A stretch of DNA of 64,000 nt from Clostridiales bacterium (lineage in GTDB: Bacteria > Bacillota > Clostridia > Lachnospirales > Anaerotignaceae), in the NCBI GenBank assembly GCA_018364635.1, contig JAGZLR010000008.1, positions 1 to 64,000 of the forward strand, given 5' to 3'. The first letter of the stretch is position 1. Every line of letters starts with the position of its first letter. The notes under the pieces were generated by a model, which saw only the letters and a program-made list of their open reading frames with translations, was not told where the DNA came from and did not search any database. The position numbers were made by a program, and so were the translations under genes. Below are positions 44,716-52,558 of this stretch, in pieces.

Positions 44716-45672
44716 TTAAACATTAACATCCATTGGCTTAAAAGGCTGACTGAAATCAACATGACCCTTAAACTCACTTTGTTTTTCACCTTCAATTAGA
44801 AACTGAACTGCATTGATATGCTTTAACTCGCACAAAGAATCTACAATGGAATAAATTGTCAACAATTCGCTTGAACTGCCACCACTGTGCTTTGTTACAA
44901 ATTCTGCACTCAAATCTACATAACAAATCCCATCTGAAGTAGTCTTAATATCTCTTATTTTTGTTTCTGGAGGCACAGTCGCTATGTCATTTGGATCTTC
45001 TGGTCCTGCAATTAATTGCTCCACAACATACTTTTCTAATGGTTGATTTGGATTTACTTCTATTTGTCGTTCTTCCTTTACTAGCGTTGTCGCCTGGTCA
45101 TTACTAAAATAAAGCACTACTGTTTCGTAATCAGTAGCCTCTGGTGAAACTTCTGTATCCAAAACGATATCATCCCGACCAATCGCACCTAAAGGTTCTC
45201 CATTCGTCTGTGTTAACTGTATACCATCTGCTGTAATTTCTACCCTGTCAACAAAATCCAGCCCTGTCAAAGTCCAAACAATCGACGCACGACATAAAGC
45301 CTCTTCTCCTGCTTTCATTTCGTTGTACTCTTTGGACATATCAATAATCGCTGTATCTCCATCTAGCATCACTTTTTGTACCAATACCTTTTCTGGAATA
45401 GCTACAGTTAAATCTTCAGTCTTTGGCCCTTTCTTCAGCTCTGCCATAGTATTCTGCAACAATTGTTCTGGAGTATCACCCTCAATTTCCTCTTTTTCTG
45501 ATTTTAAAGTCGATGTAGCTTTATCAATAAAATAACACTCTACACTTGTTTTTTGTACATCTTGGGGTGTTTTATCCTTTGAATAAAAGTATCCCAAAAC
45601 ACCAATGCAACCTAGCAATAAAATTAAAATTACTATTATCGCACCCAGCCCTTTACTGCTTCGTCCCTTCAA
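44716..45672 (-). CDS. GerMN-domain protein, membrane-anchored
   Basis: A 318-residue protein with one N-terminal hydrophobic segment (about 9-28, containing LLLGC) and two GerMN domains (about 40-165 and 185-310) with the VDLSAEF-type strand. GerM of B. subtilis acts in spore germination and in engulfment; LpqB of actinobacteria is another GerMN protein beside a two-component pair. Lipid anchoring at the Cys is possible but the helix continues beyond it, so a plain membrane anchor is as likely. AGGAGG touches GTG 45681, so TTG 45672 (8 nt spacing) is the better start. It lies 60 nt after the kinase gene and 18 nt before comEC. Confidence 0.85.
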   Translation of the reverse strand: MKGRSSKGLGAIIVILILLLGCIGVLGYFYSKDKTPQDVQKTSVECYFIDKATSTLKSEKEEIEGDTPEQLLQNTMAELKKGPKTEDLTVAIPEKVLVQKVMLDGDTAIIDMSKEYNEMKAGEEALCRASIVWTLTGLDFVDRVEITADGIQLTQTNGEPLGAIGRDDIVLDTEVSPEATDYETVVLYFSNDQATTLVKEERQIEVNPNQPLEKYVVEQLIAGPEDPNDIATVPPETKIRDIKTTSDGICYVDLSAEFVTKHSGGSSSELLTIYSIVDSLCELKHINAVQFLIEGEKQSEFKGHVDFSQPFKPMDVNV

Positions 45673-45732
45673 AAAAGACACCTCCTCTATAGATTACAAA
45701 TTTTACAGGATTGCGTATTTTTCTTTAAAACA

Positions 45733-47175
45733 TCATAAATTTTGATGTAACGGTAATTTTACAACAAAAGTTGTTCCCTCATTCTCTCTACTAGAAACAC
45801 GAATTGTACCGTTATGAATCAGCACTGTGGAGTGAGTAATAGCCAATCCCAATCCTGTCCCACCAGTCTCTCTGTCCCTTGTCTTATCCACACGATAAAA
45901 TCTATCAAAAATTTTTCCCAATTCATCCTCAGCTATTCCTACCCCAGTATCTGCTACCGTAATAAAAACATTTTGGTGATCTGCGTCTACAGTTACACTC
46001 ACTCTACCATCTGCCTGTGTATACTTGATACCATTTTCAATTAAGTTGGAGATAGCAAGCATTAATTTTGTCTTGTCCATGTCCATCGTAACTTCTTTTA
46101 AATGATTGACTTCTAACGAAATATTTTTTTTATGAGCTAATGGTTCTAAACGCTTCATTAACTCATCAATAACCTGATTCAGATTACTTTCTGTAAACTT
46201 CAGCGGAATATCTTTTTGATCCAGACGTACTAAAGATAGTAGGTCATTGATAATATCTGTCATTCGGTCTACCTCAGAATTGATATCACGTAAAAACTCT
46301 ATATACATTTCTTTAGGGCCATCCTCCTGTAGCAGAATGCTCTCGCTTAATACCTTAATTGAACTTAGGGGTGTTTTAAGCTCGTGAGAAACATTAGAAA
46401 CAAAAAGTTGCCGTGTCGTCTCTACCTGCTCCAATTTCTCTGCCATCGTATTACAAGTTTCTGTCAAATCCGTTATTTCATTTTTATATGGTGTATTTAT
46501 TTGAACTCTTTGGTCAAAGTGCCCCTCCGACATTTTCTTTATCGCTGCTAAAATTCTCTTTAATGGTTCTGTAAATATTTGCGACAAAGCAATAATAATA
46601 ATTCCTACAATAATAATAATTCCTATCATAAGAAAATAAATCTGCTTTTTAATCCCCTCTAATGTCACACTTAAATCTTCTGGCATCGATACAATTAACA
46701 CTGCGCCGACTTTCTGAGAGGATGAGTCAACAATAGAAGCTGCTGCATAAATTGTACCATTTGTTTGTACTCTGGCAACATCGTTATTATCTAAAGCTTC
46801 AATGATTTCAGGAATTAAAAATATCTTTCCTACATAAGACTTCTCTTTGTCATGTACAGAATCATTTACAACTTTTCCTGTAGCATCCGTCACAATAATC
46901 CGGTAATTTCCATCTTGGCTTGTTTCCAGTATATCATAATCAAATAATAAATTCTTCTCTTCATCAAATAAATAATCAGATATCGAAATATGGCCCGCAA
47001 TAATGTTTGCCTGACTTAATAATTCTTTCTGACGTTCTTCTAAAAAGTATTTGTCAATCGTGCTGAATACAGTGTTTGCAAAAATCAATATTGGCAGAAA
47101 ACCAATACACATATAGGTGAGAACAAGAATCCACCGGAGACTTAAATACTTATGTCTTCTTTTTCTTTTATCCAA
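45733..47175 (-). CDS. membrane sensor histidine kinase
   Basis: About 480 residues. Order: helix 1 (about 14-35), extracellular domain of about 145 residues, helix 2 (about 180-198), HAMP linker, HisKA with SNVSHELKTPLSSIK (phospho-acceptor His264) and HATPase_c with NLIENGIKYTQADG, DTGVGI and GTGLGLAITHS. The overall shape is WalK/PhoR-like, but there is no PAS domain between HAMP and HisKA. The start is uncertain: GTG 47220 is possible, but TTG 47175 overlaps the regulator stop by 8 bp with a GTGGGG site 7 nt upstream, and I prefer it. Ligand unknown. Confidence 0.9.
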   Translation of the reverse strand: MDKRKRRHKYLSLRWILVLTYMCIGFLPILIFANTVFSTIDKYFLEERQKELLSQANIIAGHISISDYLFDEEKNLLFDYDILETSQDGNYRIIVTDATGKVVNDSVHDKEKSYVGKIFLIPEIIEALDNNDVARVQTNGTIYAAASIVDSSSQKVGAVLIVSMPEDLSVTLEGIKKQIYFLMIGIIIIVGIIIIALSQIFTEPLKRILAAIKKMSEGHFDQRVQINTPYKNEITDLTETCNTMAEKLEQVETTRQLFVSNVSHELKTPLSSIKVLSESILLQEDGPKEMYIEFLRDINSEVDRMTDIINDLLSLVRLDQKDIPLKFTESNLNQVIDELMKRLEPLAHKKNISLEVNHLKEVTMDMDKTKLMLAISNLIENGIKYTQADGRVSVTVDADHQNVFITVADTGVGIAEDELGKIFDRFYRVDKTRDRETGGTGLGLAITHSTVLIHNGTIRVSSRENEGTTFVVKLPLHQNL

Positions 47176-47857
47176 AATAGTACCCCACTCCCCACTTTGT
47201 GAAGATATATTTTGGCTCACTTGGATTTTCCTCTACTTTTTCTCGCAATCTCCTTACATGGACATCCACAGTTCGCACATCACCAGGGTAGTCGTAACCC
47301 CAAATTGTATTTAACAGTTCTTCTCTACTAAATACTTTACCTGGATTTTCCATAAGTAATTCTAATAGGTCAAATTCCTTTGCTGTTAAATTAGCTTCTC
47401 TTTCATTGATAAAAACCCTTCTGCTATCAAAGTGCAGTTCTAATCCACGAATTAATTTTACATTGGAAGGGATAATCGGTTCCTGATTTTTTTTCATACT
47501 ACGGCGCAAAATAGCTTTTATTCTTGCTTTCAACTCCAAAATATTAAACGGTTTTGTAATATAATCATCGGCACCATATTCTAGTCCCATAATTTTATCC
47601 ATATCTTCACATTTTGCAGTTACCATAATAATAGGTACTTGAGAGAAACCTCTTGTCTGCTGGCATACTTCTAAACCATCCATTTTAGGCAGCATTACAT
47701 CTAATACAATCAAATCATATTCATTTTGTTTAATTAAATTTAAAGCTTCCTCTCCATCAAACGCAGAATCGACTTCCATTCCATCTTGCTCTAAGCTAAA
47801 CTTAATTCCCTTTACAATCAGCTTTTCATCATCTACCACTAAAATTCGGTTCGCCAT
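47168..47857 (-). CDS. OmpR-family response regulator
   Basis: A 229-residue DNA-binding regulator. N-terminal receiver with acidic pair VVDDEK, phospho-acceptor Asp53 in VLDVMLPKMDG and Lys in MVTAKCED; C-terminal winged helix with RTVDVHVRRLREKVEE, close to WalR/PhoP/MtrA type. GGGAGGAAGG precedes ATG 47857; an in-frame ATG at 47881 is less well placed. It lies between comEA (17 nt upstream) and its kinase (overlapping), so the pair is surely co-expressed. Confidence 0.95.
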   Translation of the reverse strand: MANRILVVDDEKLIVKGIKFSLEQDGMEVDSAFDGEEALNLIKQNEYDLIVLDVMLPKMDGLEVCQQTRGFSQVPIIMVTAKCEDMDKIMGLEYGADDYITKPFNILELKARIKAILRRSMKKNQEPIIPSNVKLIRGLELHFDSRRVFINEREANLTAKEFDLLELLMENPGKVFSREELLNTIWGYDYPGDVRTVDVHVRRLREKVEENPSEPKYIFTKWGVGYYFG

Positions 47858-47873
47858 ATTCCTTCCTCCCATC

Positions 47874-48359
47874 TCATTCAACCGTAATCAAATCCTTTAT
47901 CTTTTCAAAGGTTTTTTCTCCTATTCTATCTACATTCATAATCTCTTCTATACTTGTGAAATCTCCTTTTTGATCTCGATAAGTAATAATATTAGCTGCA
48001 ATCTTTTCTCCAATTCCAGGTAGCGTAGCCAAAGTTTTCGCGTCCGCCAAATTGATATTAATCTTATCTGATTGTACTTGTTCCGAAGAATCTATCTTTT
48101 CTTCTTCTGTTAAATCAGTCACTCCTTCGGGTAAGTTTGCTGACAAAATCTTCTGATTCTGCTGTGCAAATTCTGTAACTTCTTCATTATCCCGAACTTC
48201 TAGAGAAGTCTCTCCTTGCATAGAAATTGCTGCAAGATTTTCAGTAATTTCCATTTTACTTCGATATTCAGAGTACCATATTCCACAGATTACTACAATC
48301 ATGCAGTATAAAAAAATAAAAATTCTGGGGTCTAGTTTCGATTTCTTATTTCTTTTCAT
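47874..48359 (-). CDS. comEA: ComEA-like helix-hairpin-helix DNA-binding protein
   Basis: A 161-residue protein with an N-terminal membrane helix (about 12-30), an acidic linker, and a C-terminal double helix-hairpin-helix (about 95-161) with TLATLPGIGEKIAANIITYR and VDRIGEKTFEKIKDL. In B. subtilis ComEA binds incoming DNA at the cell surface and passes it to ComEC. The linker here is shorter than in B. subtilis. The start has only a weak GGGATAG site. It leads the unit comEA - regulator - kinase - GerMN - comEC - holA. Confidence 0.88.
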   Translation of the reverse strand: MKRNKKSKLDPRIFIFLYCMIVVICGIWYSEYRSKMEITENLAAISMQGETSLEVRDNEEVTEFAQQNQKILSANLPEGVTDLTEEEKIDSSEQVQSDKININLADAKTLATLPGIGEKIAANIITYRDQKGDFTSIEEIMNVDRIGEKTFEKIKDLITVE

Positions 48360-48472
48360 CTTTTATTCTATCCCAACGATATTTAATTCTGTCTCTATAA
48401 AGCTCTTCTATGCTTGTTATAATCAAACAATAAAAAAACACTAAAAGAAAAACTATTTTGAAGACTGTTTCT

Positions 48473-48501
48473 ATTATATAATTTTTTGTTCCATATTTCC
48501 A
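48473..48501 (-). promoter_or_regulatory. candidate promoter of the comEA unit
   Basis: Minus-strand TGGAAA (48496-48501), 17 nt, TATAAT (48473-48478). The -10 is perfect and the -35 matches 4 of 6. It leaves a leader of about 105 nt before ATG 48359. Confidence 0.5.
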
Positions 48502-48937
48502 CTGCTTTTGCAGATTCTGTTTAAACAAATGTTAACAATTCTTCTTCTTGGTTTTCATAACAGAAATATCAGGGTAAATGAGAAAATATGGAATCTATAT
48601 AGGTACTAAAAATGAACAATTCTTCTATAAAATAACTTGTTCAAAAGTGAACTGCACTGAAATGTAAATTTTATAGTATGATGGCAATAAATAAATGATT
48701 TTAGGAAAGTACTACCTTTTCCTCAAAATTATTTCCTTGTCATATTCAAATAATAACGCAACTGTCCTATATAAAAGAAGATTTCGTTAAAAATAAATTT
48801 ATATAATCTCCTTGTTTTTCTTAAAAATAGTCACTTAAAACCGAAAAGCTCATCTGATAAAAGTTTTAATAAATTAAACAAGTAATTTTGCCTTTCATTT
48901 ATTGACGAAAAAATTTCCATCTTTTTATAAAAAAATA

Positions 48938-48966
48938 AAAACCCCATCAATATCTGATGAGGTTTT
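48938..48966 (-). terminator. terminator of the dctP-dctQ-dctM unit
   Basis: AAAACCCCATCA pairs with TGATGAGGTTTT; on the minus strand the odd pair is a G-U wobble and a T-rich tail follows. It lies 12 nt after the dctM stop. Confidence 0.85.
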
Positions 48967-48977
48967 AAACAATTTTA

Positions 48978-50270
48978 TTATACTACACCAAGCATCTGTG
49001 GGAAGATCAAAGAAATGATTGGTACATATGTAATGAACATAAGAATTACAACCATAACTCCGATAACTGGCAAAATACCAGCCGCAATTTCTTCCAACTT
49101 GGCCTTGGCCACATTACAAGCAACGAACAAGTTAACACCCAAAGGCGGTGTAATGAAACCGATAGAAAGGTTAACAACCATAACAATACCAAAGTGAATA
49201 ATGTTAACATTCTGTGCTGTTACAACAGGAAGAAGGATAGGAGCAAGAATAATAATAGCTGCTGTTGTATCCATGAAGCATCCTACAAAAAGAAGCAGAA
49301 TGTTAATAGCAAGAAGAATTAAGATCTTGCTGTGTAATGTTGTAGCAAGGAATTCAGCAAATTGATTTGGAACCTGCTCTAATGTAAGAATACGTCCAAA
49401 TGTTGTTGCAGTACCAATAATAATCATAATTGTACCAGTCTGTAAGGCAGACTGAGCAAGAATTTCAGCAACATCACGGATCTTCATCTCTCTGTATACA
49501 AATACAGATACAACGAATCCATAAAGTACAGATACTGCGGCTGCTTCTGTTGGTGTGAAGATACCACCATAGATACCACCAAGGATGATAACAGGAACGA
49601 TAAGAGCCCATTTTGCATCCCAGAAAATCTTAACTCCACTTGGTTTTTTAGAATCTCTCTCTTTTACAGGAGCTTTCCAACCTTTTTTCTTTGATTTCCA
49701 ATAACAATAACCAATTAAACCAAAACCAATTAAAAATCCTGGAATAACACCAGCCATGAAAAGTCCAGATACGGAAGCACCAGTAGATACACCATACATA
49801 ACCATAGGAATACTTGGAGGAATAATAACACCGATACTACCTGCTGCTGCTGATAAAGCACCAGCAAACTTTTTATCATAACCTTGAGCTATCATTGCTG
49901 GAATTGTGATACCACCGATCGCTGCAACTGTAGCAGGACCAGAACCAGAAATAGCTGCAAAGAACATACAAGCAACAACTGTTACGATACCCATACCACC
50001 ATACATACGGCCAAAGAATACATCGGCACAGTCAAGAAGTCGAGTAGAAATACCACCCTTACCCATAATGTTACCAGACAAAATAAAGAATGGAATTGCA
50101 AGAAGTGGGAAAGAGTCAAGTGCAGTTACAAGTCCCTGTGCCAAATAAGTTGGCTGGAGTGTACCTGTAAAAAACATACAACAAATGCTGGCAAGACCAA
50201 GCGAAATACCAACTGGTACTTTTACGAGAAGAAATAGAACAAAAGTACCGAACAAAATAATACTAGCCAT
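48978..50270 (-). CDS. TRAP transporter large permease DctM
   Basis: A 430-residue membrane protein with about 11-12 hydrophobic helices. Family blocks include FPLLAIPFFILSGNIMGKGGIS, GSGPATVAAIGGITIPAM and GFITPPLGVNLFVACNVA. DctM moves the substrate with sodium. AAGGAGGAATTAACTA precedes ATG 50270; the start overlaps the dctQ stop as TAATG. With dctQ and a binding protein it forms a complete TRAP system, of a carboxylate type by family. Confidence 0.95.
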   Translation of the reverse strand: MASIILFGTFVLFLLVKVPVGISLGLASICCMFFTGTLQPTYLAQGLVTALDSFPLLAIPFFILSGNIMGKGGISTRLLDCADVFFGRMYGGMGIVTVVACMFFAAISGSGPATVAAIGGITIPAMIAQGYDKKFAGALSAAAGSIGVIIPPSIPMVMYGVSTGASVSGLFMAGVIPGFLIGFGLIGYCYWKSKKKGWKAPVKERDSKKPSGVKIFWDAKWALIVPVIILGGIYGGIFTPTEAAAVSVLYGFVVSVFVYREMKIRDVAEILAQSALQTGTIMIIIGTATTFGRILTLEQVPNQFAEFLATTLHSKILILLAINILLLFVGCFMDTTAAIIILAPILLPVVTAQNVNIIHFGIVMVVNLSIGFITPPLGVNLFVACNVAKAKLEEIAAGILPVIGVMVVILMFITYVPIISLIFPQMLGVV

Positions 50271-50764
50271 TAGTTAATTCCTCCTTCTTCTCTATTTGCT
50301 TTGAAAATATGAATTAAGTCCTGAATTAAACGGATTAATACACATACAAAACCAACAAATGGTGCAATATATACATAAACCATTGGAAGCTGCATACCTG
50401 GAGATGTCTGCCAAACTTTAATTTGCTGCTGAATAACACCTACAGAATAATAAAGAACTAAAACAGAGAAAATAGCGAATACAACATCACCAATAACATC
50501 AAAAATCCATCTTTTTTTCTCTGGGAATAACAGTGTGAAAGCCTCAACACAAACGTGTTGTTCTTTTTTTACACCATAACTGATTGCTAAGTAAGCCATC
50601 CAAACGAAAAGATATCTTGCAAGTTCTTCAGACCAGGAAAGAGAAGCTTGCATAACGTATCTCATAAATACCTGATAACAAATAACTATACTCATAATTG
50701 CCATAATAGCAACCAGGAGATATTCCTCGAAATGTTCATCAAGTGCGGAAATAATTTTTTTCAC
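50270..50764 (-). CDS. TRAP transporter small permease DctQ
   Basis: A 164-residue membrane protein with four helices. Family marker LSWSEELARYLFVWMAYLA lies near residue 40 and EQHVCVEAF nearby. The frame opens with two GTG codons; AAGGAGG is 4 nt from GTG 50767 and 7 nt from GTG 50764, so 50764 is used. DctQ pairs with DctM to form the permease. It lies 145 nt downstream of the first binding protein, across a hairpin. Confidence 0.94.
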   Translation of the reverse strand: MKKIISALDEHFEEYLLVAIMAIMSIVICYQVFMRYVMQASLSWSEELARYLFVWMAYLAISYGVKKEQHVCVEAFTLLFPEKKRWIFDVIGDVVFAIFSVLVLYYSVGVIQQQIKVWQTSPGMQLPMVYVYIAPFVGFVCVLIRLIQDLIHIFKANREEGGIN

Positions 50765-50825
50765 CACGAGTCCTCCTTTTTAATATTTTTCTAAATTATA
50801 AATAAAAACAAATAATAAAATTCCT

Positions 50826-50884
50826 GGGGAACGCCCCGCTAAAAACATTGAATATCATAGAGGAAAGGTTACTTTCCTCTATGA
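50826..50884 (-). promoter_or_regulatory. two hairpins between dctP and dctQ
   Basis: CATAGAGGAAAG pairs perfectly with CTTTCCTCTATG around GTTA (50856-50883, one more A-T pair at the base). A second small hairpin GGGG-AACG-CCCC lies at 50826-50837, followed on the minus strand by AGGAATTTTATT. They most likely reduce permease expression relative to the binding protein, by partial termination or by protecting the dctP mRNA end. Confidence 0.6.
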
Positions 50885-50909
50885 ATCATCCATTAATCAA
50901 ATCATTAGA

Positions 50910-52004
50910 TTACTGAAGAGCATCAACTGCTTCGAAGAATTCTTTTGAAAGTTCTGGATTTCCAGATTTCTCCATAGCCATTTCCTTAATACCAGCTTCA
51001 TTTATTTTTTCAATAAACATCTGTCTTTCTTCATCTGTTAATTCAACTACATTACAACCAGCTTCTGCAAGTTTTGCTTTATATTCATCATCCTGGCTAA
51101 CACAAAGGTCAATTTCAAAGTCAGCCGCTTGTTGAGCAGCTTCCTCAACTTTTGTCTTTAAATCATCTGACAGAGACTGATAGAATTCTTCATTCATCAG
51201 TACTGGGTAAGGTGTATAAATGTGTTTTGTCTGGATTGTAGAATCACAAACTTCATAATACTTTGTTTCATAGTTTGTGTTGTTTGGATTTTCCTGCGCA
51301 TCAATTGTCTTCTGCTGAAGAGCTGTGTAAACCTCACCAAATGCCATTGGAGTTGGGTTAGCACCAATTGCTTTCCATGCAGCCAAGTGAAGATCGTTTT
51401 CCATTGTTCTGATCTTTAATCCCTTGAAATCATCTGGTGTATGTCTCTCGCCGTTACATGTAACATTACGGAAACCATTCATCCAATATGTAAGAACTCT
51501 GATGCCTGCTTTATCAATAGAAATCTGGTTATATTTTTCCATCAGTTCATCATTTGCATAAATAGCCTTTACCTGATCAGCATTTTCGAACAGGAATGGT
51601 ACATCCCATACATAGAACTCCGAAACGAAGTTACAATATGGTGTAGAAGATGGAGGACACATTTGAATATTGTTCATCTGAGTAGCCTCTGTCAATTCAC
51701 GGTCTCCACCTAACTGCTGGTTAGGATATACTTCTACTGAAATCTGACCATCGGAACTTGCTTCAATCAATTCTTTAAACTTTAAACATCCCTGTGGCAT
51801 AGGCAGTGTTTCAACTTGTCCATTACCAATCTTAATTGTGTAGGATGCACCTGTTGCAGCTGGCGCCGATTTTGATGCTGATGCAGGAGCAGATGTAGCT
51901 GGTGTTGATGTTGTTGCATTACTGTTATCAGAGCTACTGGAACAACCAGTAACTGCTGCTACTACAAGTGCCGCTGCTACTAATACTGATAATCTTTTCT
52001 TCAT
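50910..52004 (-). CDS. TRAP transporter substrate-binding lipoprotein DctP (first copy)
   Basis: A 364-residue solute-binding lipoprotein. Signal peptide with lipobox AVTGC (Cys21), then a Ser/Ala-rich linker of about 30 residues. Family core: GLKIRTMENDLHLAAWKAIG, with the arginine that usually binds the substrate carboxylate, and NPTPMAFGEVYTALQQKTID. AAGGAGAG precedes ATG 52004; the earlier frame start at 52043 has none. It is the first gene of dctP-dctQ-dctM. Substrate unknown; an organic or sugar acid is likely. Confidence 0.95.
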   Translation of the reverse strand: MKKRLSVLVAAALVVAAVTGCSSSSDNSNATTSTPATSAPASASKSAPAATGASYTIKIGNGQVETLPMPQGCLKFKELIEASSDGQISVEVYPNQQLGGDRELTEATQMNNIQMCPPSSTPYCNFVSEFYVWDVPFLFENADQVKAIYANDELMEKYNQISIDKAGIRVLTYWMNGFRNVTCNGERHTPDDFKGLKIRTMENDLHLAAWKAIGANPTPMAFGEVYTALQQKTIDAQENPNNTNYETKYYEVCDSTIQTKHIYTPYPVLMNEEFYQSLSDDLKTKVEEAAQQAADFEIDLCVSQDDEYKAKLAEAGCNVVELTDEERQMFIEKINEAGIKEMAMEKSGNPELSKEFFEAVDALQ

Positions 52005-52129
52005 AAATCTAATCTCTCCTTGTTTGATAATAATAGATAACAAGTTCTAGGCATTTTACTGCCCTGCGGTTCATCCTCCCTCAAAGACTTACCGCCAAAA
52101 ATATGAACAAACAAAACTTCTATCCTTAA

Positions 52130-52141
52130 TGATCCGGATCA
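52130..52141. repeat. palindrome TGATCCGGATCA in the dctP leader
   Basis: A perfect 12-bp palindrome about 40 nt downstream of the expected transcription start of the first dctP. Possible operator or RNA element; no regulator is assigned. Confidence 0.4.
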
Positions 52142-52187
52142 CTGAAAGGGACAGAATACTGCCTTGGCCATTCATATTTATGTATAT

Positions 52188-52216
52188 ATATTATCGTTGT
52201 TAGCATCTTTTGTCAA
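52188..52216 (-). promoter_or_regulatory. strong promoter of dctP-dctQ-dctM
   Basis: Minus-strand TTGACA (52211-52216), 17 nt, TAATAT (52188-52193). Leader of about 175-180 nt to ATG 52004. Confidence 0.75.
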
Positions 52217-52512
52217 TTACAACATTGTATAATTCTTTTATTTATAAAATTTGCACAACTAATTAGACATTCCCTTTTTTAGTAAAACCTGATATCCACT
52301 TTTTACTCTCAACAATTTATTCTAATTTCTTTCATTTTTAATATTCCTTCTAACATTTATAACAAATTTCTCTTTCTAAAATTCTATATTATTTGTTTTA
52401 TTTTTAAGTTTTTTGTAAGATATTCCTTTTAAAATCTTAGCTAGAATTTGCTTTATTTTTATCTTGTTTTTCTTAAACCATAGCTTTCAGAATATTTGTT
52501 CTCTATTTCTTC

Positions 52513-52556
52513 ATCAAAAAAACCTCTGTATCTTTAGATACAGAGGTTTTTTTGAT
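52513..52556 (-). terminator. very long perfect terminator after the second dctP
   Basis: 20-bp perfect stem with a 4-nt loop: ATC, A7, CCTCTGTATC pairs with GATACAGAGG, T7, GAT. It lies 3 nt after the stop codon of the second dctP and isolates it from the downstream TRAP operon. Confidence 0.93.
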
Positions 52557-52558
52557 AT

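Larger units (their letters stand above)
48360..48977. other. AT-rich intergenic region upstream of comEA
   Basis: Over 600 nt between the TRAP operon end and comEA. It contains the TRAP terminator (48938-48966), the candidate comEA promoter (48473-48501), and otherwise AT-rich sequence without a credible gene or a recognisable RNA. A 60-codon frame at 48346-48528 overlaps the promoter and lacks a ribosome site. Confidence 0.5.
52005..52558. other. intergenic region between the two dctP genes
   Basis: Contains the second dctP's terminator (52513-52556), the first dctP's promoter (52188-52216) and a palindrome in its leader (52130-52141). About 295 nt (52217-52512) are AT-rich with no gene or hairpin seen. 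The 185-nt leader holds two very short frames, neither convincing. Confidence 0.5.

Noticed and set aside
48346..48528. 60-codon minus-strand frame upstream of and overlapping comEA
   Set aside because: Starts at TTG with no ribosome site and contains the best comEA promoter (48473-48501). Probably fortuitous.
52005..52079. 21-codon frame after GGGAGG in the first dctP leader
   Set aside because: The GGAGG directly abuts its ATG, leaving no spacer for initiation. Mentioned only as a weak leader idea.
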